The notes below the pieces were generated by a model. It was given only the letters and a program-made list of their open reading frames with translations, searched no databases and was not told the origin of the DNA. DNA of 64,000 nucleotides from SW132 sp038150125 (GTDB lineage Bacteria > Bacteroidota > Rhodothermia > Balneolales > Balneolaceae), in the NCBI RefSeq assembly GCF_038150125.1, contig NZ_JBBVMF010000022.1:19319-83318 (forward strand), in the 5' to 3' direction. Numbering within the stretch: the first letter of the stretch is position 1; each line of letters opens with the position of its first letter. This document shows, piece by piece, positions 6,950 through 15,598 of the stretch. Position numbers and translations under genes: made by a program.

Positions 6950-9676
6950 ATGTTTCACCTCAATCACAACAAGCCGGTTTACTTGAAGAAACTAACCACT
7001 TTATTATTACTGCTTTTAGGTGTTGCTTTACAGTCACCCGCACAGCATATGACTGAAAAAGGCGTGCCACTTCTGCAAAATTTTACTCCCACAGACTATA
7101 ACCATCGCGGTAAGATCTGGGATATCGACTCTGCACCAAACGGCATTATTTATATGACGGCCGACAAGGGGCTCCTGGAGTTTGATGGTGATCAATGGAA
7201 GGGGTTTGACGGGAGCGACGGAATTACTCGTTCTGTTCTTGTGGCATCCGACACGCTCATATACACAGGGTCTGATCTTGACTTTGGGTTTTGGAAACGA
7301 AATGCGTTTAACAATTTTGAGTATACCTCGCTCTATCCGTTCAAGGAAGATCTTAACCAAATTAGCGAAGAGTTCTGGAACGTTCATACCTTGAATGACA
7401 ATGTATTCTTTGTGTCTTCGAGCAATATCTACGTCTACAGAGATCAGAACCTTACCAAAATTCCGGCGCCGAAAGAAATTGACAACAGCTTCAGAATAAA
7501 CAACACGCTTTATTTTGTGGATAAGCAGGAAGGATTATTTGAACTGCAAAATTTGTCACCCGTAAGACTCTCATCTCTGGGAGACAATAACAGCATTGAG
7601 GTCACAGGTATGTATGCCCAGGGTGAAAGCCTGATACTTGTAACACAGAATTCGGGACTGTATCAGTTCAGCAACGGAAACCTGTCTTCGGTACGGTCAA
7701 AACTCTCAGAAAGCCTGAAAGCGGCAAATGTGTTTAGCTTCGAAACGATTAATGACTCTTATCTTGCGTTTGGGACTATTCTGGAAGGTGTGTATATCAG
7801 CGATAAAAATGGAAATGTAGCCCATCACATAACCAAAAATAAAGGTCTGAAAAATAATACGGTTCTTAGCGTGCACTATAGTGAAGCGGGCAAATTGTGG
7901 CTGGCGCTGGATTTCGGGGCTGCGTTCATTGATTTGAGCAACGAGTTCACCTTTTTATATGACTACCAGGGAGATTTTGGAACCGGGTACAGTGCTGTTC
8001 TTAATAATGGTGAGTTTTATCTGGGCACAAATCAAGGGTTATACCGGTCTGACTGGGATGATTTAAGCAACAGCTCAGAGCTGGATGTTTTCGAGCTCGT
8101 ACCCGGAACCGAGGGGCAGGTTTGGACAATTAGCAAGATTGATGACCAAATTTTGATGGGTCACGACCGTGGCCTGTTTTCACTTAATGGTGGTCAGCCA
8201 GAACGAATTGCAGAACAACGTGGTGTTTGGACCATAACGCAGTACGGTGATTATCTGCTTGCGGGGACCTATAACGGCATATCAGTTTTCAGGAGAGATG
8301 GTGAGTGGTGGACTTTTTACAAGCAGATGGAGCTAATACTCGGATCCTGCAACCAGATCATCCTTGACGGGGATAATACCATATGGGTAAATATTCCAAA
8401 CTATGGAGTAATCAAAGCATCACTGGATGAAAATCTATACCCGCAAAACAGAGAGATTTTTCTGTCAGACCAGTTTAGTGGCCGGGATCACTACCTGGTA
8501 AAGGATGAAGAAGGCGTAAACATAGTTACGGAGGGGTATAGGCATAGCTATATTCCCGGGCAGAACAGTTTTAGAAAAAGTCGCCTTGATGAAGCTGAAT
8601 CGGGAATAGATAATTTGTTACTGAGAGGGTCACAGCCTGTTCAATTAAATGGATCATATGAGTTTTACCCGGTTTATAATGGTTTTGCATTGCGACAGTT
8701 AAACAGGTCTGACAAGAACTATGGCGGTACGCCGGAGTTAATTTTTAGGCATATTGAAGCCTACAGTAACGATGAACGAGTGGACATTCCCAGCGGTTCA
8801 AAAGTTAATTATCGTCTCAATAACCTCAGAATTGTGAGTATTGTCCCGAACAGATCTGATGTGATGTACCAGTACAAAACTTCTGATTCTGACAATTGGA
8901 GCGAATGGACGAAAAATGGAACATTTGAATTGATCGGCATTGGATATGGCAATCACCGGCTGTCAGCAAGAGCAAGGGTCGGCGGAGCTGTAACATCCGA
9001 AAAATCTGTCTTCTTCACGATTGATACACCCTGGTATCTCGGCTGGCTGGCTTTTCTATTTTACTTTTTAGTCGTTTCATCCGTGTTTTACCTGATTTAC
9101 GCCTGGCAGGGTGTATCCCTCAGCAGGCAGAAGAAATATCTTCTGATGGATCAGAGGGACTCACTTCGGGAACAGAAAGAGCGCTATCGCCAGCAGCTTC
9201 AGCGGGTTGAAGAGGATAAATTGCGGGCCGAATATGATAAAATGAAAGCGCAGCTGAAAAGCAAAACAATAGAACTGGCGACCAAAGCAAAAGAGAATGA
9301 TGAGAAACAGAAAATTCTTCAAACATTAAATGAAAAATTTGAAAAGCTGAAAAAAAATCCGGATTCGTTATCACGCCAGTCTGACGAAATTAAACGAATT
9401 ATTGATTCTCATATCGACTCTGAAGATAATACATTTGAAATTCAAATCGACGAGCTGCACCAGGAGTTTTTTGAAACGCTTAGAAATAAGTACTCCGATC
9501 TCACCCGTTATGACCTGAGGCTTTGTATATACATTAAAATGGGTTTCGATTCAAAAGAGATTGCAGACCTGCTAAACATAAAACCGTCCAGCGTGTATAT
9601 TAGCCGGTCGCGCCTTAGGAAAAAACTTGGCCTGGATTCAGATGAGGATCTTCACGCCTACCTGAATTCTATATAA
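6950..9676 (+). CDS. Membrane-spanning propeller/Y_Y_Y sensor with C-terminal HTH (transcriptional regulator)
   Basis: A 908-residue protein: signal peptide to about SPAQ (residue ~28), a periplasmic propeller built of two-component-regulator type repeats (~40-600), a Y_Y_Y-like beta domain (~615-690), one membrane helix at 695-720, a strongly charged coiled coil (~725-800), and a LuxR/GerE-like HTH in the last ~60 residues (motif SKEIADLLNIKPSSVYISRS). No histidine-kinase, ATPase or receiver domain is present, so it differs from hybrid two-component systems: ligand sensing outside and DNA binding inside are on one chain. It stands alone between two terminated units and most likely controls the glucan locus; ligand and targets are inferred from position. 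Confidence 0.8.
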   Translation: MFHLNHNKPVYLKKLTTLLLLLLGVALQSPAQHMTEKGVPLLQNFTPTDYNHRGKIWDIDSAPNGIIYMTADKGLLEFDGDQWKGFDGSDGITRSVLVASDTLIYTGSDLDFGFWKRNAFNNFEYTSLYPFKEDLNQISEEFWNVHTLNDNVFFVSSSNIYVYRDQNLTKIPAPKEIDNSFRINNTLYFVDKQEGLFELQNLSPVRLSSLGDNNSIEVTGMYAQGESLILVTQNSGLYQFSNGNLSSVRSKLSESLKAANVFSFETINDSYLAFGTILEGVYISDKNGNVAHHITKNKGLKNNTVLSVHYSEAGKLWLALDFGAAFIDLSNEFTFLYDYQGDFGTGYSAVLNNGEFYLGTNQGLYRSDWDDLSNSSELDVFELVPGTEGQVWTISKIDDQILMGHDRGLFSLNGGQPERIAEQRGVWTITQYGDYLLAGTYNGISVFRRDGEWWTFYKQMELILGSCNQIILDGDNTIWVNIPNYGVIKASLDENLYPQNREIFLSDQFSGRDHYLVKDEEGVNIVTEGYRHSYIPGQNSFRKSRLDEAESGIDNLLLRGSQPVQLNGSYEFYPVYNGFALRQLNRSDKNYGGTPELIFRHIEAYSNDERVDIPSGSKVNYRLNNLRIVSIVPNRSDVMYQYKTSDSDNWSEWTKNGTFELIGIGYGNHRLSARARVGGAVTSEKSVFFTIDTPWYLGWLAFLFYFLVVSSVFYLIYAWQGVSLSRQKKYLLMDQRDSLREQKERYRQQLQRVEEDKLRAEYDKMKAQLKSKTIELATKAKENDEKQKILQTLNEKFEKLKKNPDSLSRQSDEIKRIIDSHIDSEDNTFEIQIDELHQEFFETLRNKYSDLTRYDLRLCIYIKMGFDSKEIADLLNIKPSSVYISRSRLRKKLGLDSDEDLHAYLNSI

Positions 9677-9771
9677 TCAGGCAGGTTTGTGAATAGGGCA
9701 GATACCTGGAGGGTGGAGAGACTTTGTTCTGCGCCGTATTACAGCCGTAAGCTGTTAACGTTTTGAATCAC

Positions 9772-10410
9772 TCAGTCTGAGGTGTCATTTGCCATCAACT
9801 CTTGTAAACGGAGAATCTGCTTGTCGTAGTGAGCCCTTTTAGAGCTGTTAGACTGTCTTAACTGCTTAAACACATGAATTGCAGCCTGGTAGTTACCTTG
9901 CTTTTCATGAATCAATGCAAGTGTCTCTGTTACGATATCGTCAACATCGGCAGAACGCTGACTCAGGTCTTCAACCGATTGGTCAGGATCTGTACCTGAA
10001 TTTGGTATCTGTATGCGCTTTGTTTCCGCTTTTGAAAGTTTTGAAATAAGCTGATCGAGATCCCGGATTGGATGCGTGCTGCGCGGCTTTTGTTTGCTTT
10101 TTCCGTTCGATGGCGGTGCCGTTTCCGGAACCCAGGCATCAAAATAATCTGGATGTTGCATATAATAGGGGAGGCGCCTGAAGAACTCGCTGCCGGGGGC
10201 CATTATTTTTGCAGATAACGCATACTTAATGGCGTCTTTTGAACGGCCGGCCTTACGGCTCAGAACGGCTAAGATATAATACCCCACAGCTCCGCTACTG
10301 CGCTTGGATACATGGGTTTCAAGTTTTGTAAGTGTACCTGCCGGATCGCTGTCAAACTGATCCAGGTATATTTGGTACGATTCAGGTACCGGACCTGCGG
10401 GCAATTCCAT
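9772..10410 (-). CDS. TPR-like soluble protein of unknown function
   Basis: A 212-residue protein without signal peptide or membrane helix. Helical repeat-like segments occur at ~28-75 and ~160-205 (motif EKQGNYQAAIHVFKQLR is TPR-like), separated by a polar, probably disordered stretch rich in Lys, Pro and Ser. It follows LptE and the sigma-54 activator on the same strand after a 117-bp gap and may belong to that unit. In related genomes a TPR-like gene often sits downstream of lptE; the precise role is not recognisable. Confidence 0.6.
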   Translation of the reverse strand: MELPAGPVPESYQIYLDQFDSDPAGTLTKLETHVSKRSSGAVGYYILAVLSRKAGRSKDAIKYALSAKIMAPGSEFFRRLPYYMQHPDYFDAWVPETAPPSNGKSKQKPRSTHPIRDLDQLISKLSKAETKRIQIPNSGTDPDQSVEDLSQRSADVDDIVTETLALIHEKQGNYQAAIHVFKQLRQSNSSKRAHYDKQILRLQELMANDTSD

Positions 10411-10527
10411 TAATCAAATTTTTTTGAGCAACAATTATAGAGACCACGCGCCTAAAAGAAATTATCAGGCATTGCCGTAAGTGGAAATACGGCAGTTAGA
10501 TAGTACAAAAAAAATAATTGATATTCA

Positions 10528-11040
10528 CTACCAATTACTCACGGCATCGTTAAAAGCGTTATTTGCGATTTGCTGGAGTGCCTCTGAGGCCGCTTCAATT
10601 TCCCCATCAACCGGATTGTCGAGCACATCATATGTTGCCGTGCCGGTAAAGCTTTTGCTATAAACCGGTTCGTCACTATCAGCATACTGAAAGGTGGCCC
10701 GGACAACAATTTGGATTTCATTTAGATTGGCCTGTTCATCACCGCCCACACTGAACGGCCGGTTTCGGTATGATTGAATGGCCCCATCCATCCACGAGTC
10801 TGCGTTTTCCTGTTCATTGTTCAAAGAGAGCCGGCTTTGGTTCACAAACCGATTGACAAGCGCATTGTATAGTCGGTCACTGAGGTCTCCAAGACCACTC
10901 TGAGAGTTATCAGAGAAAAACGGGATGTATATCGTGTCTACATCGCTTGGAATACTTGTTCCCGTAAAACTGTAGCTCATACAGGATGTACAAACAAATA
11001 ACAGCCCCACTGCGGCTGCCAAAAACTTATTGAAGCTCAT
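10528..11040 (-). CDS. lptE: LptE-family LPS-assembly lipoprotein
   Basis: A 170-residue lipoprotein with a short hydrophobic leader ending in a lipobox (CTSC, Cys20). The pattern YSFTGTSIP followed by TIYIPFF and the later LNEIQIVVRATFQY strand matches the Bacteroidota LptE family, the outer-membrane lipoprotein partner of LptD in lipopolysaccharide export. Its start overlaps the 3' end of the sigma-54 activator gene by 14 bp, implying translational coupling. That pairing of regulator and lptE is common in this phylum. Confidence 0.75.
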   Translation of the reverse strand: MSFNKFLAAAVGLLFVCTSCMSYSFTGTSIPSDVDTIYIPFFSDNSQSGLGDLSDRLYNALVNRFVNQSRLSLNNEQENADSWMDGAIQSYRNRPFSVGGDEQANLNEIQIVVRATFQYADSDEPVYSKSFTGTATYDVLDNPVDGEIEAASEALQQIANNAFNDAVSNW

Positions 11041-12319
11041 ACTGATCCAGCTTTCTGTAAAGTGTTCGTTCGCTTACTCCAAGTGCCTCAGACGCCTTTC
11101 GCCGATTACCTTCGTATTTTTTCAGAGCCTGCTGGATAAGAAATTTTTCAGCTTTTTCAATGGATGGTATATCATCATCTGAGAAAAAAGAGTTTATGGA
11201 CGGTTCTTCATCTGCATCTTCCTCATCGAGGTCGTTGTCCATAGAACGGATGCCAAGGCTCTCTTCTCCGTGCTTATTTGTGTAAACCGAAATATCATTA
11301 GGATCGAAATCTCTGGGCATAGCCTCCGGAAGCGCCTTGATTTCTTTATTGCTGAATGATGAGTACAAAAATTTCGCCAGCATTTTTTTCAGGTCCGACA
11401 GGTCGGTTCGCATTTCAACAAGTGCTCTGTAAATGAGGGTAGGATCCTGGGATGGCGAAGATTCAAAATCATCAGAGGTGGTTTCTTTTTCGCTCTTAGA
11501 TGCCACTACCGGTAAGTTATCTGCCGAGCCCCTGTGTTGTCGGCCCTTCAGGTACTTTTGAAGTCGCTCTTTGTCAATAAACTGCGATTTTTCGAGAACA
11601 ACCAGCTGCTCGGCCACATTTTTGAGTTCACGAACATTACCCGGCCAGCGATATGAAATAAGCAACTCCCTCGCCTCGTCCGAAAAACCCTTAAATACAG
11701 AATCGTATCTTGACGAAAATTCAGTCACAAACTTTCTGAATATTGGTACAACATCTTCCTGCCGGTCGCGAAGAGGCGGCAGTTTAATTTTAACTGTATC
11801 GAGCCGGTAGTAGAGGTCTTCTCGGAAATTACCTTCGTTAACCTCCTCCCACAGATCTTTATTTGTGGCAGCAATCACACGCACATTCGTCGTGAGCATT
11901 TTGCTGGATCCTACCCTGAAATATTCACCCGACTCCAATACGCGAAGAAGCTTCACCTGTATATTTTTTGGAGTATCTGCAATTTCATCTAAAAAAATGG
12001 TGCCCCCATCGGCCTTTTCGAAATATCCTTGTCGCGAATCATGTGCACCTGTAAACGAGCCTTTTTCGTGGCCAAAGAGTTCACTTTCGATGATCCCTTC
12101 AGGAATGGCACCGCAATTTACAATAACGAGGTTTGAGTTTTTTCTGTCACTGATTGAATGGATAGCTCGTGCAGTCACGTCCTTACCGGTTCCTGTCTCC
12201 CCCTGCAGCAAAACCGTAATATCAGTTTTTGCAATCTGCATAATCTTATCAACTACTTGCTTTATAGCAGCTGATTCACCATTCAAACCAAATCTTTCTT
12301 GAAGCGCTTGTCTGTCCAT
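11027..12319 (-). CDS. Sigma-54-dependent transcriptional activator (AAA+ and Fis HTH, no receiver)
   Basis: A 430-residue enhancer-binding protein. The AAA+ domain starts almost at the N-terminus: Walker A GETGTGKD at 40-47, the sigma-54 contact loop as GSFTGA (87-92) instead of the commonest GAFTGA, Walker B GGTIFLDEI at 105-113. A central acidic, low-complexity linker (~270-380) precedes a Fis-type HTH (~385-430, GNRRKASEALGVSERTLYR). There is no N-terminal receiver, GAF or PAS domain, so activity is probably set by abundance or by the linker. It heads the lptE unit. Confidence 0.88.
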   Translation of the reverse strand: MDRQALQERFGLNGESAAIKQVVDKIMQIAKTDITVLLQGETGTGKDVTARAIHSISDRKNSNLVIVNCGAIPEGIIESELFGHEKGSFTGAHDSRQGYFEKADGGTIFLDEIADTPKNIQVKLLRVLESGEYFRVGSSKMLTTNVRVIAATNKDLWEEVNEGNFREDLYYRLDTVKIKLPPLRDRQEDVVPIFRKFVTEFSSRYDSVFKGFSDEARELLISYRWPGNVRELKNVAEQLVVLEKSQFIDKERLQKYLKGRQHRGSADNLPVVASKSEKETTSDDFESSPSQDPTLIYRALVEMRTDLSDLKKMLAKFLYSSFSNKEIKALPEAMPRDFDPNDISVYTNKHGEESLGIRSMDNDLDEEDADEEPSINSFFSDDDIPSIEKAEKFLIQQALKKYEGNRRKASEALGVSERTLYRKLDQYELQ

Positions 12320-12649
12320 AAGTAATCTTTATTTAATAGACCTTAAAAATAAGAAAGTTCCTGTTCTTACCATAAAAGGAAATGCTTCCATAAATTCTTC
12401 GTCTCTTTTGCTATTCAAACTTTACTTTAAGTAAAAAAGATTGTTTGTTAGATGTTATTTAGTAATAAAATCGTTGATTATTGCAACTATGTGCTGTTTT
12501 CGCCCCAGCGTCATTCGGCTCTTACCTAACGGTCAAAGCTATCAGACATCGGGACATACGAGAATTCCGAATCAAGAGCCACGACACATTATGGGCTTTT
12601 GGCATAGATTACGAATCAAATTAATATATGACCGAAAAATCAACTCTTT
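12320..12649. promoter_or_regulatory. Divergent intergenic region, 330 bp
   Basis: This gap separates the minus-strand sigma-54 activator from the plus-strand GH13 gene, so promoters for both must lie here. I could not identify a confident -33/-7 Bacteroidota promoter, a -24/-12 element, or any conserved RNA. A 70-codon open frame in it has no family features and is not called. Confidence 0.4.
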
Positions 12650-14404
12650 ATGAAAGAATACCCACGATTTACGGATGAATTTGAGACTGCTATACGTAAA
12701 CATTTCTCATTTATTTACAACGATGAAGTTGTAGAAAAATGTCTTCGTGAAACTCATCGGCTGCTCGAAAAATACAATTTGAGACCCCCAGAAGAGAGAA
12801 AAGAGTTTAAGGATGTATGGTCTCATCAGGACCAAATTCTGATTACTTACGGCGATATGGTTCAGCCAAAAATAGGAGAGGCGGTCGATAAACTTAATGT
12901 TCAGCATAAATTTTTAAATGAATACGCCAAAGATTTTCTATCCACCATACACATTTTACCGTTTTTTCCGAGCTCTTCGGACGACGGATTCTCTGTTGTA
13001 GATTACAAACGGGTTGATTCGCGACTCGGAGGGTGGGAAGATATTGAAGCTCTGAGTAAAGACTATAGGTTGATGGGGGACCTGGTGATGAATCATGTGT
13101 CCAGATACAGCATGTGGTTTAAGAAATATACCGATCAACAAAAACCCTATACCGATTACTTTATTGAGGTTGACCCCGATACAGATATGAGCAGTGTCAC
13201 GCGGCCAAGGAGTTCGCCAATTTTAACACCCGTTCATACCGAAGAGGGTGAGAAATTTGTCTGGACTACCTTCAGTGATGATCAGATAGATGTAAATTTT
13301 TCAAATCCTGAACTGCTGTTTCGATACATCGATATCTTTCTTTTTTATATCAGTGAAGGTTTGTCTCTTATACGGCTTGATGCTGTTGCCTTCATCTGGA
13401 AGGAGCTGGGAACCTCGTGTATTCATCTGCCTGAGACGCACGAAATTGTGAAACTGATGCGCACAATTGTAGACCACTTTGTACCGCAAACAACCCTCAT
13501 CACAGAAACCAATGTTCCTCACAAGGAGAATATAAGCTACTTTGGCGAGGGTGATGAAGCACATATGGTGTACCAGTTTAGCCTGCCACCACTTTTACTG
13601 CATGCTATTATAACTGAAAATGCGGAATACCTAACCGAGTGGGCAAAATCTCTGAAGCCTCTTCCGAAGAACTGCACGTATTTCAATTTCACGGCGTCTC
13701 ACGATGGAATCGGGGTTCGTCCGCTTGAAGGACTGGTTCCGGATGACGAATTCACCGCACTTGTTGAAAGCATGAAAAAACGCGGTGGTTTTGTGAGTGA
13801 AAAGCAAAATGCTGATGGTACTCTGAGCCCATATGAACTCAACATCACTTATTTTGATGCATTCTCTGATTATAATGGATCCCAAAGCATGCAGGAGCGA
13901 CGATATATTTGCTCGCAACTCATTATGCTTAGCCTACAGGGAGTTCCCGGTATTTACTTTCACAACCTTACGGCTACCCGGAACAACATCCGCGGTGTTT
14001 CTATAACGGGCCGGTACCGAACCATTAACAGGAAAAAATGGAAGTACGAAGAGCTCGTGGATCTCTTGAATGACCCTGACACAAATACTTACAGGATTTT
14101 TAACAGGTACAAGGATATTCTGCTGAAACGAAATGAGCATCCTGCGTTTCATCCATTCGGGAAACAAACCGTCTACGATATTGGTAGCGATCTGTTCTGC
14201 ATAATGCGGGAAGACCCGGACAAAACTGAGCGAATATTGGTTGTGGCCAATTTAACCACGGATAAGATTACCAAATCACTTGAAGAACAGGATCTTCCTA
14301 TTGAAAAGAAATCGACCTATGATGATATACTTACCGGGGAAACAAGGGTTAAAGATCAGAAGTTAGAGCTTGATGCCTGCCAGGTAGCCTGGCTTGTGGT
14401 GTAG
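12650..14404 (+). CDS. GH13_18 sucrose-phosphorylase-like enzyme, probable glucosylglycerate phosphorylase
   Basis: A 584-residue GH13 alpha-glucoside phosphorylase. The early motif LPFFPSSSDDGFSVVDY is the sucrose/glucosylglycerate phosphorylase signature. Catalytic residues are visible: nucleophile D244 in IRLDAVAF, acid/base E286 in LITETN, and D352 in TASHDG. No signal peptide, so cytoplasmic. It converges on an operon encoding glucosyl-3-phosphoglycerate synthase and a HAD phosphatase, which makes glucosylglycerate the best substrate guess: phosphorolysis would give glucose-1-phosphate and glycerate and recycle the osmolyte when salinity falls. Sucrose or glucosylglycerol specificity cannot be excluded from motifs alone. 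Confidence 0.78.
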   Translation: MKEYPRFTDEFETAIRKHFSFIYNDEVVEKCLRETHRLLEKYNLRPPEERKEFKDVWSHQDQILITYGDMVQPKIGEAVDKLNVQHKFLNEYAKDFLSTIHILPFFPSSSDDGFSVVDYKRVDSRLGGWEDIEALSKDYRLMGDLVMNHVSRYSMWFKKYTDQQKPYTDYFIEVDPDTDMSSVTRPRSSPILTPVHTEEGEKFVWTTFSDDQIDVNFSNPELLFRYIDIFLFYISEGLSLIRLDAVAFIWKELGTSCIHLPETHEIVKLMRTIVDHFVPQTTLITETNVPHKENISYFGEGDEAHMVYQFSLPPLLLHAIITENAEYLTEWAKSLKPLPKNCTYFNFTASHDGIGVRPLEGLVPDDEFTALVESMKKRGGFVSEKQNADGTLSPYELNITYFDAFSDYNGSQSMQERRYICSQLIMLSLQGVPGIYFHNLTATRNNIRGVSITGRYRTINRKKWKYEELVDLLNDPDTNTYRIFNRYKDILLKRNEHPAFHPFGKQTVYDIGSDLFCIMREDPDKTERILVVANLTTDKITKSLEEQDLPIEKKSTYDDILTGETRVKDQKLELDACQVAWLVV

Positions 14405-14407
14405 AGC

Positions 14408-14489
14408 CTCGTCTGCACGCTGTTTTTGCGGGCTGACGAGTGGATGTGACTCGCCCCTCGTCTGCATGCTGCTTTCACAGGCTGACGAG
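14408..14489. repeat. Two tandem 33-bp hairpin repeats
   Basis: Units 14408-14440 and 14457-14489 share most bases. Each begins CTCGTCTGCA and ends GGCTGACGAG, so each folds into a hairpin with a CTCGTC/GACGAG stem. They begin right after the GH13 stop codon. With no T-run they are poor intrinsic terminators and look more like REP-type repeats or mRNA 3' stabilisers. Confidence 0.6.
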
Positions 14490-14508
14490 TAAATATGGGA
14501 GGCTGTTT

Positions 14509-14611
14509 AAAAAGGGCGTAATAGTGTTATAATGTTATCCATTCCGTCATGCAGGATTTAAGTCCGGCATGACATAATTGTTGATGAATTAACTTAACTA
14601 ACGCCCTTTTT
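14509..14611. repeat. MITE-like inverted-repeat element or bidirectional structured spacer
   Basis: A 103-bp segment bounded by an exact 11-bp inverted repeat (AAAAAGGGCGT at 14509-14519, its complement at 14601-14611). Inside is a second inverted repeat, GTCATGC at 14546-14552 and GCATGAC at 14567-14573. The outer arms end in T-runs on both strands, so it can also serve as a terminator for the converging genes on both sides. Confidence 0.5.
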
Positions 14612-14698
14612 GAACTGATTTTGGTGGTATTTGACAAGTTTAAGAATCAAACTCAGGTTGCAAAGGAGAAGTCATGAAAAGCATTCTGAGAAAAGAAA

Positions 14699-15598
14699 TT
14701 ATACACAATCTAAAATCTGGTTCAACTCAGTAATAACGAGATCCGGTCTTAAGTCTTTAGTTCTGGAATCGTCAGGCCTCCATTTTAATGATCGGGAATC
14801 ACCTGCAAAGAGTGCTGTTTGCAACCCTACTTCATGTGCCGGGTAAACATCTTTCAGCATGTCGTTGCCTACATATAAATAATTTTCGGGTTCGAGATCA
14901 GGCAAATGTTTTGACGCCTTTTTCAGAAAGTGCTCATAGAAAACAAGTCCCGGTTTTTTCCTGGATTCTTCATATGACCAGTGCAGTAGGTGCGGGTTAA
15001 ACCCAAGCTGATCCAACGTTTTTCCGGCAAGAGCTTCAAACGCTATTGGGGTATAAAATTGTGAGTTCGAAATGATTCCCAGCTCTAAATTTTTTTCTTT
15101 TAATCCGCTCAGCGTCTCCTCTAGTCCGGGCATAGGCCAGATTGGGTTCATCCGGACTTCAAACTCAACTGCCATCCGGTCGTGTTGATCAGATGATGTC
15201 GATTCGCCAATCAGGTCTTCGGCATACATTTGATTTAGTACATTTCTCCACACCTTTCGAATGTCCGGTTCGGGGTAGGGAATCCCGCTGGATTTCAGAT
15301 CCTGCATCTGTTCCGTCACCACTTTGTCATAGATTTCATATCCGCGTTTCCCCACTTTATCATGGACTGGCTGGATATTTGCACCTTTCATTGACTCAAT
15401 GAGTAAGCCCGCATCTGATTTACCTTCATCTATACCAATGTCTCCCACTCCGGAAATGAACAGTGTTCCGTAAAAGTCGAAAATGACGGCTTTAATACCG
15501 GCTAGTTTATTTAAAACAGGCTCTTCCCCGGTCTCTTCGGGATCAAGAGGAGACGACAATATTTTAAAACGCTGTTTTAAAGTGGCTTCATCTGTCAT
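14699..15598 (-). CDS. HAD-superfamily phosphatase, candidate glucosyl-3-phosphoglycerate phosphatase
   Basis: A 299-residue HAD hydrolase with all four motifs: I DFYGT (nucleophile D41), II ISNSQ, III a Lys in the ESRKKPG stretch, and IV GNDMLKDV. Its start codon overlaps the gpgS stop by four bases (ATGA), so the two are translated together. The known pathway converts GpgS product, glucosyl-3-phosphoglycerate, to glucosylglycerate with a phosphatase, and HAD enzymes fill that role in several bacteria. The assignment rests on this coupling rather than on residues specific to the substrate. Confidence 0.68.
   Translation of the reverse strand: MTDEATLKQRFKILSSPLDPEETGEEPVLNKLAGIKAVIFDFYGTLFISGVGDIGIDEGKSDAGLLIESMKGANIQPVHDKVGKRGYEIYDKVVTEQMQDLKSSGIPYPEPDIRKVWRNVLNQMYAEDLIGESTSSDQHDRMAVEFEVRMNPIWPMPGLEETLSGLKEKNLELGIISNSQFYTPIAFEALAGKTLDQLGFNPHLLHWSYEESRKKPGLVFYEHFLKKASKHLPDLEPENYLYVGNDMLKDVYPAHEVGLQTALFAGDSRSLKWRPDDSRTKDLRPDLVITELNQILDCV

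Noticed and set aside
12441..12653. 70-codon open frame before the GH13 gene
   Set aside because: Overlaps the GH13 start region and has no protein-like composition.
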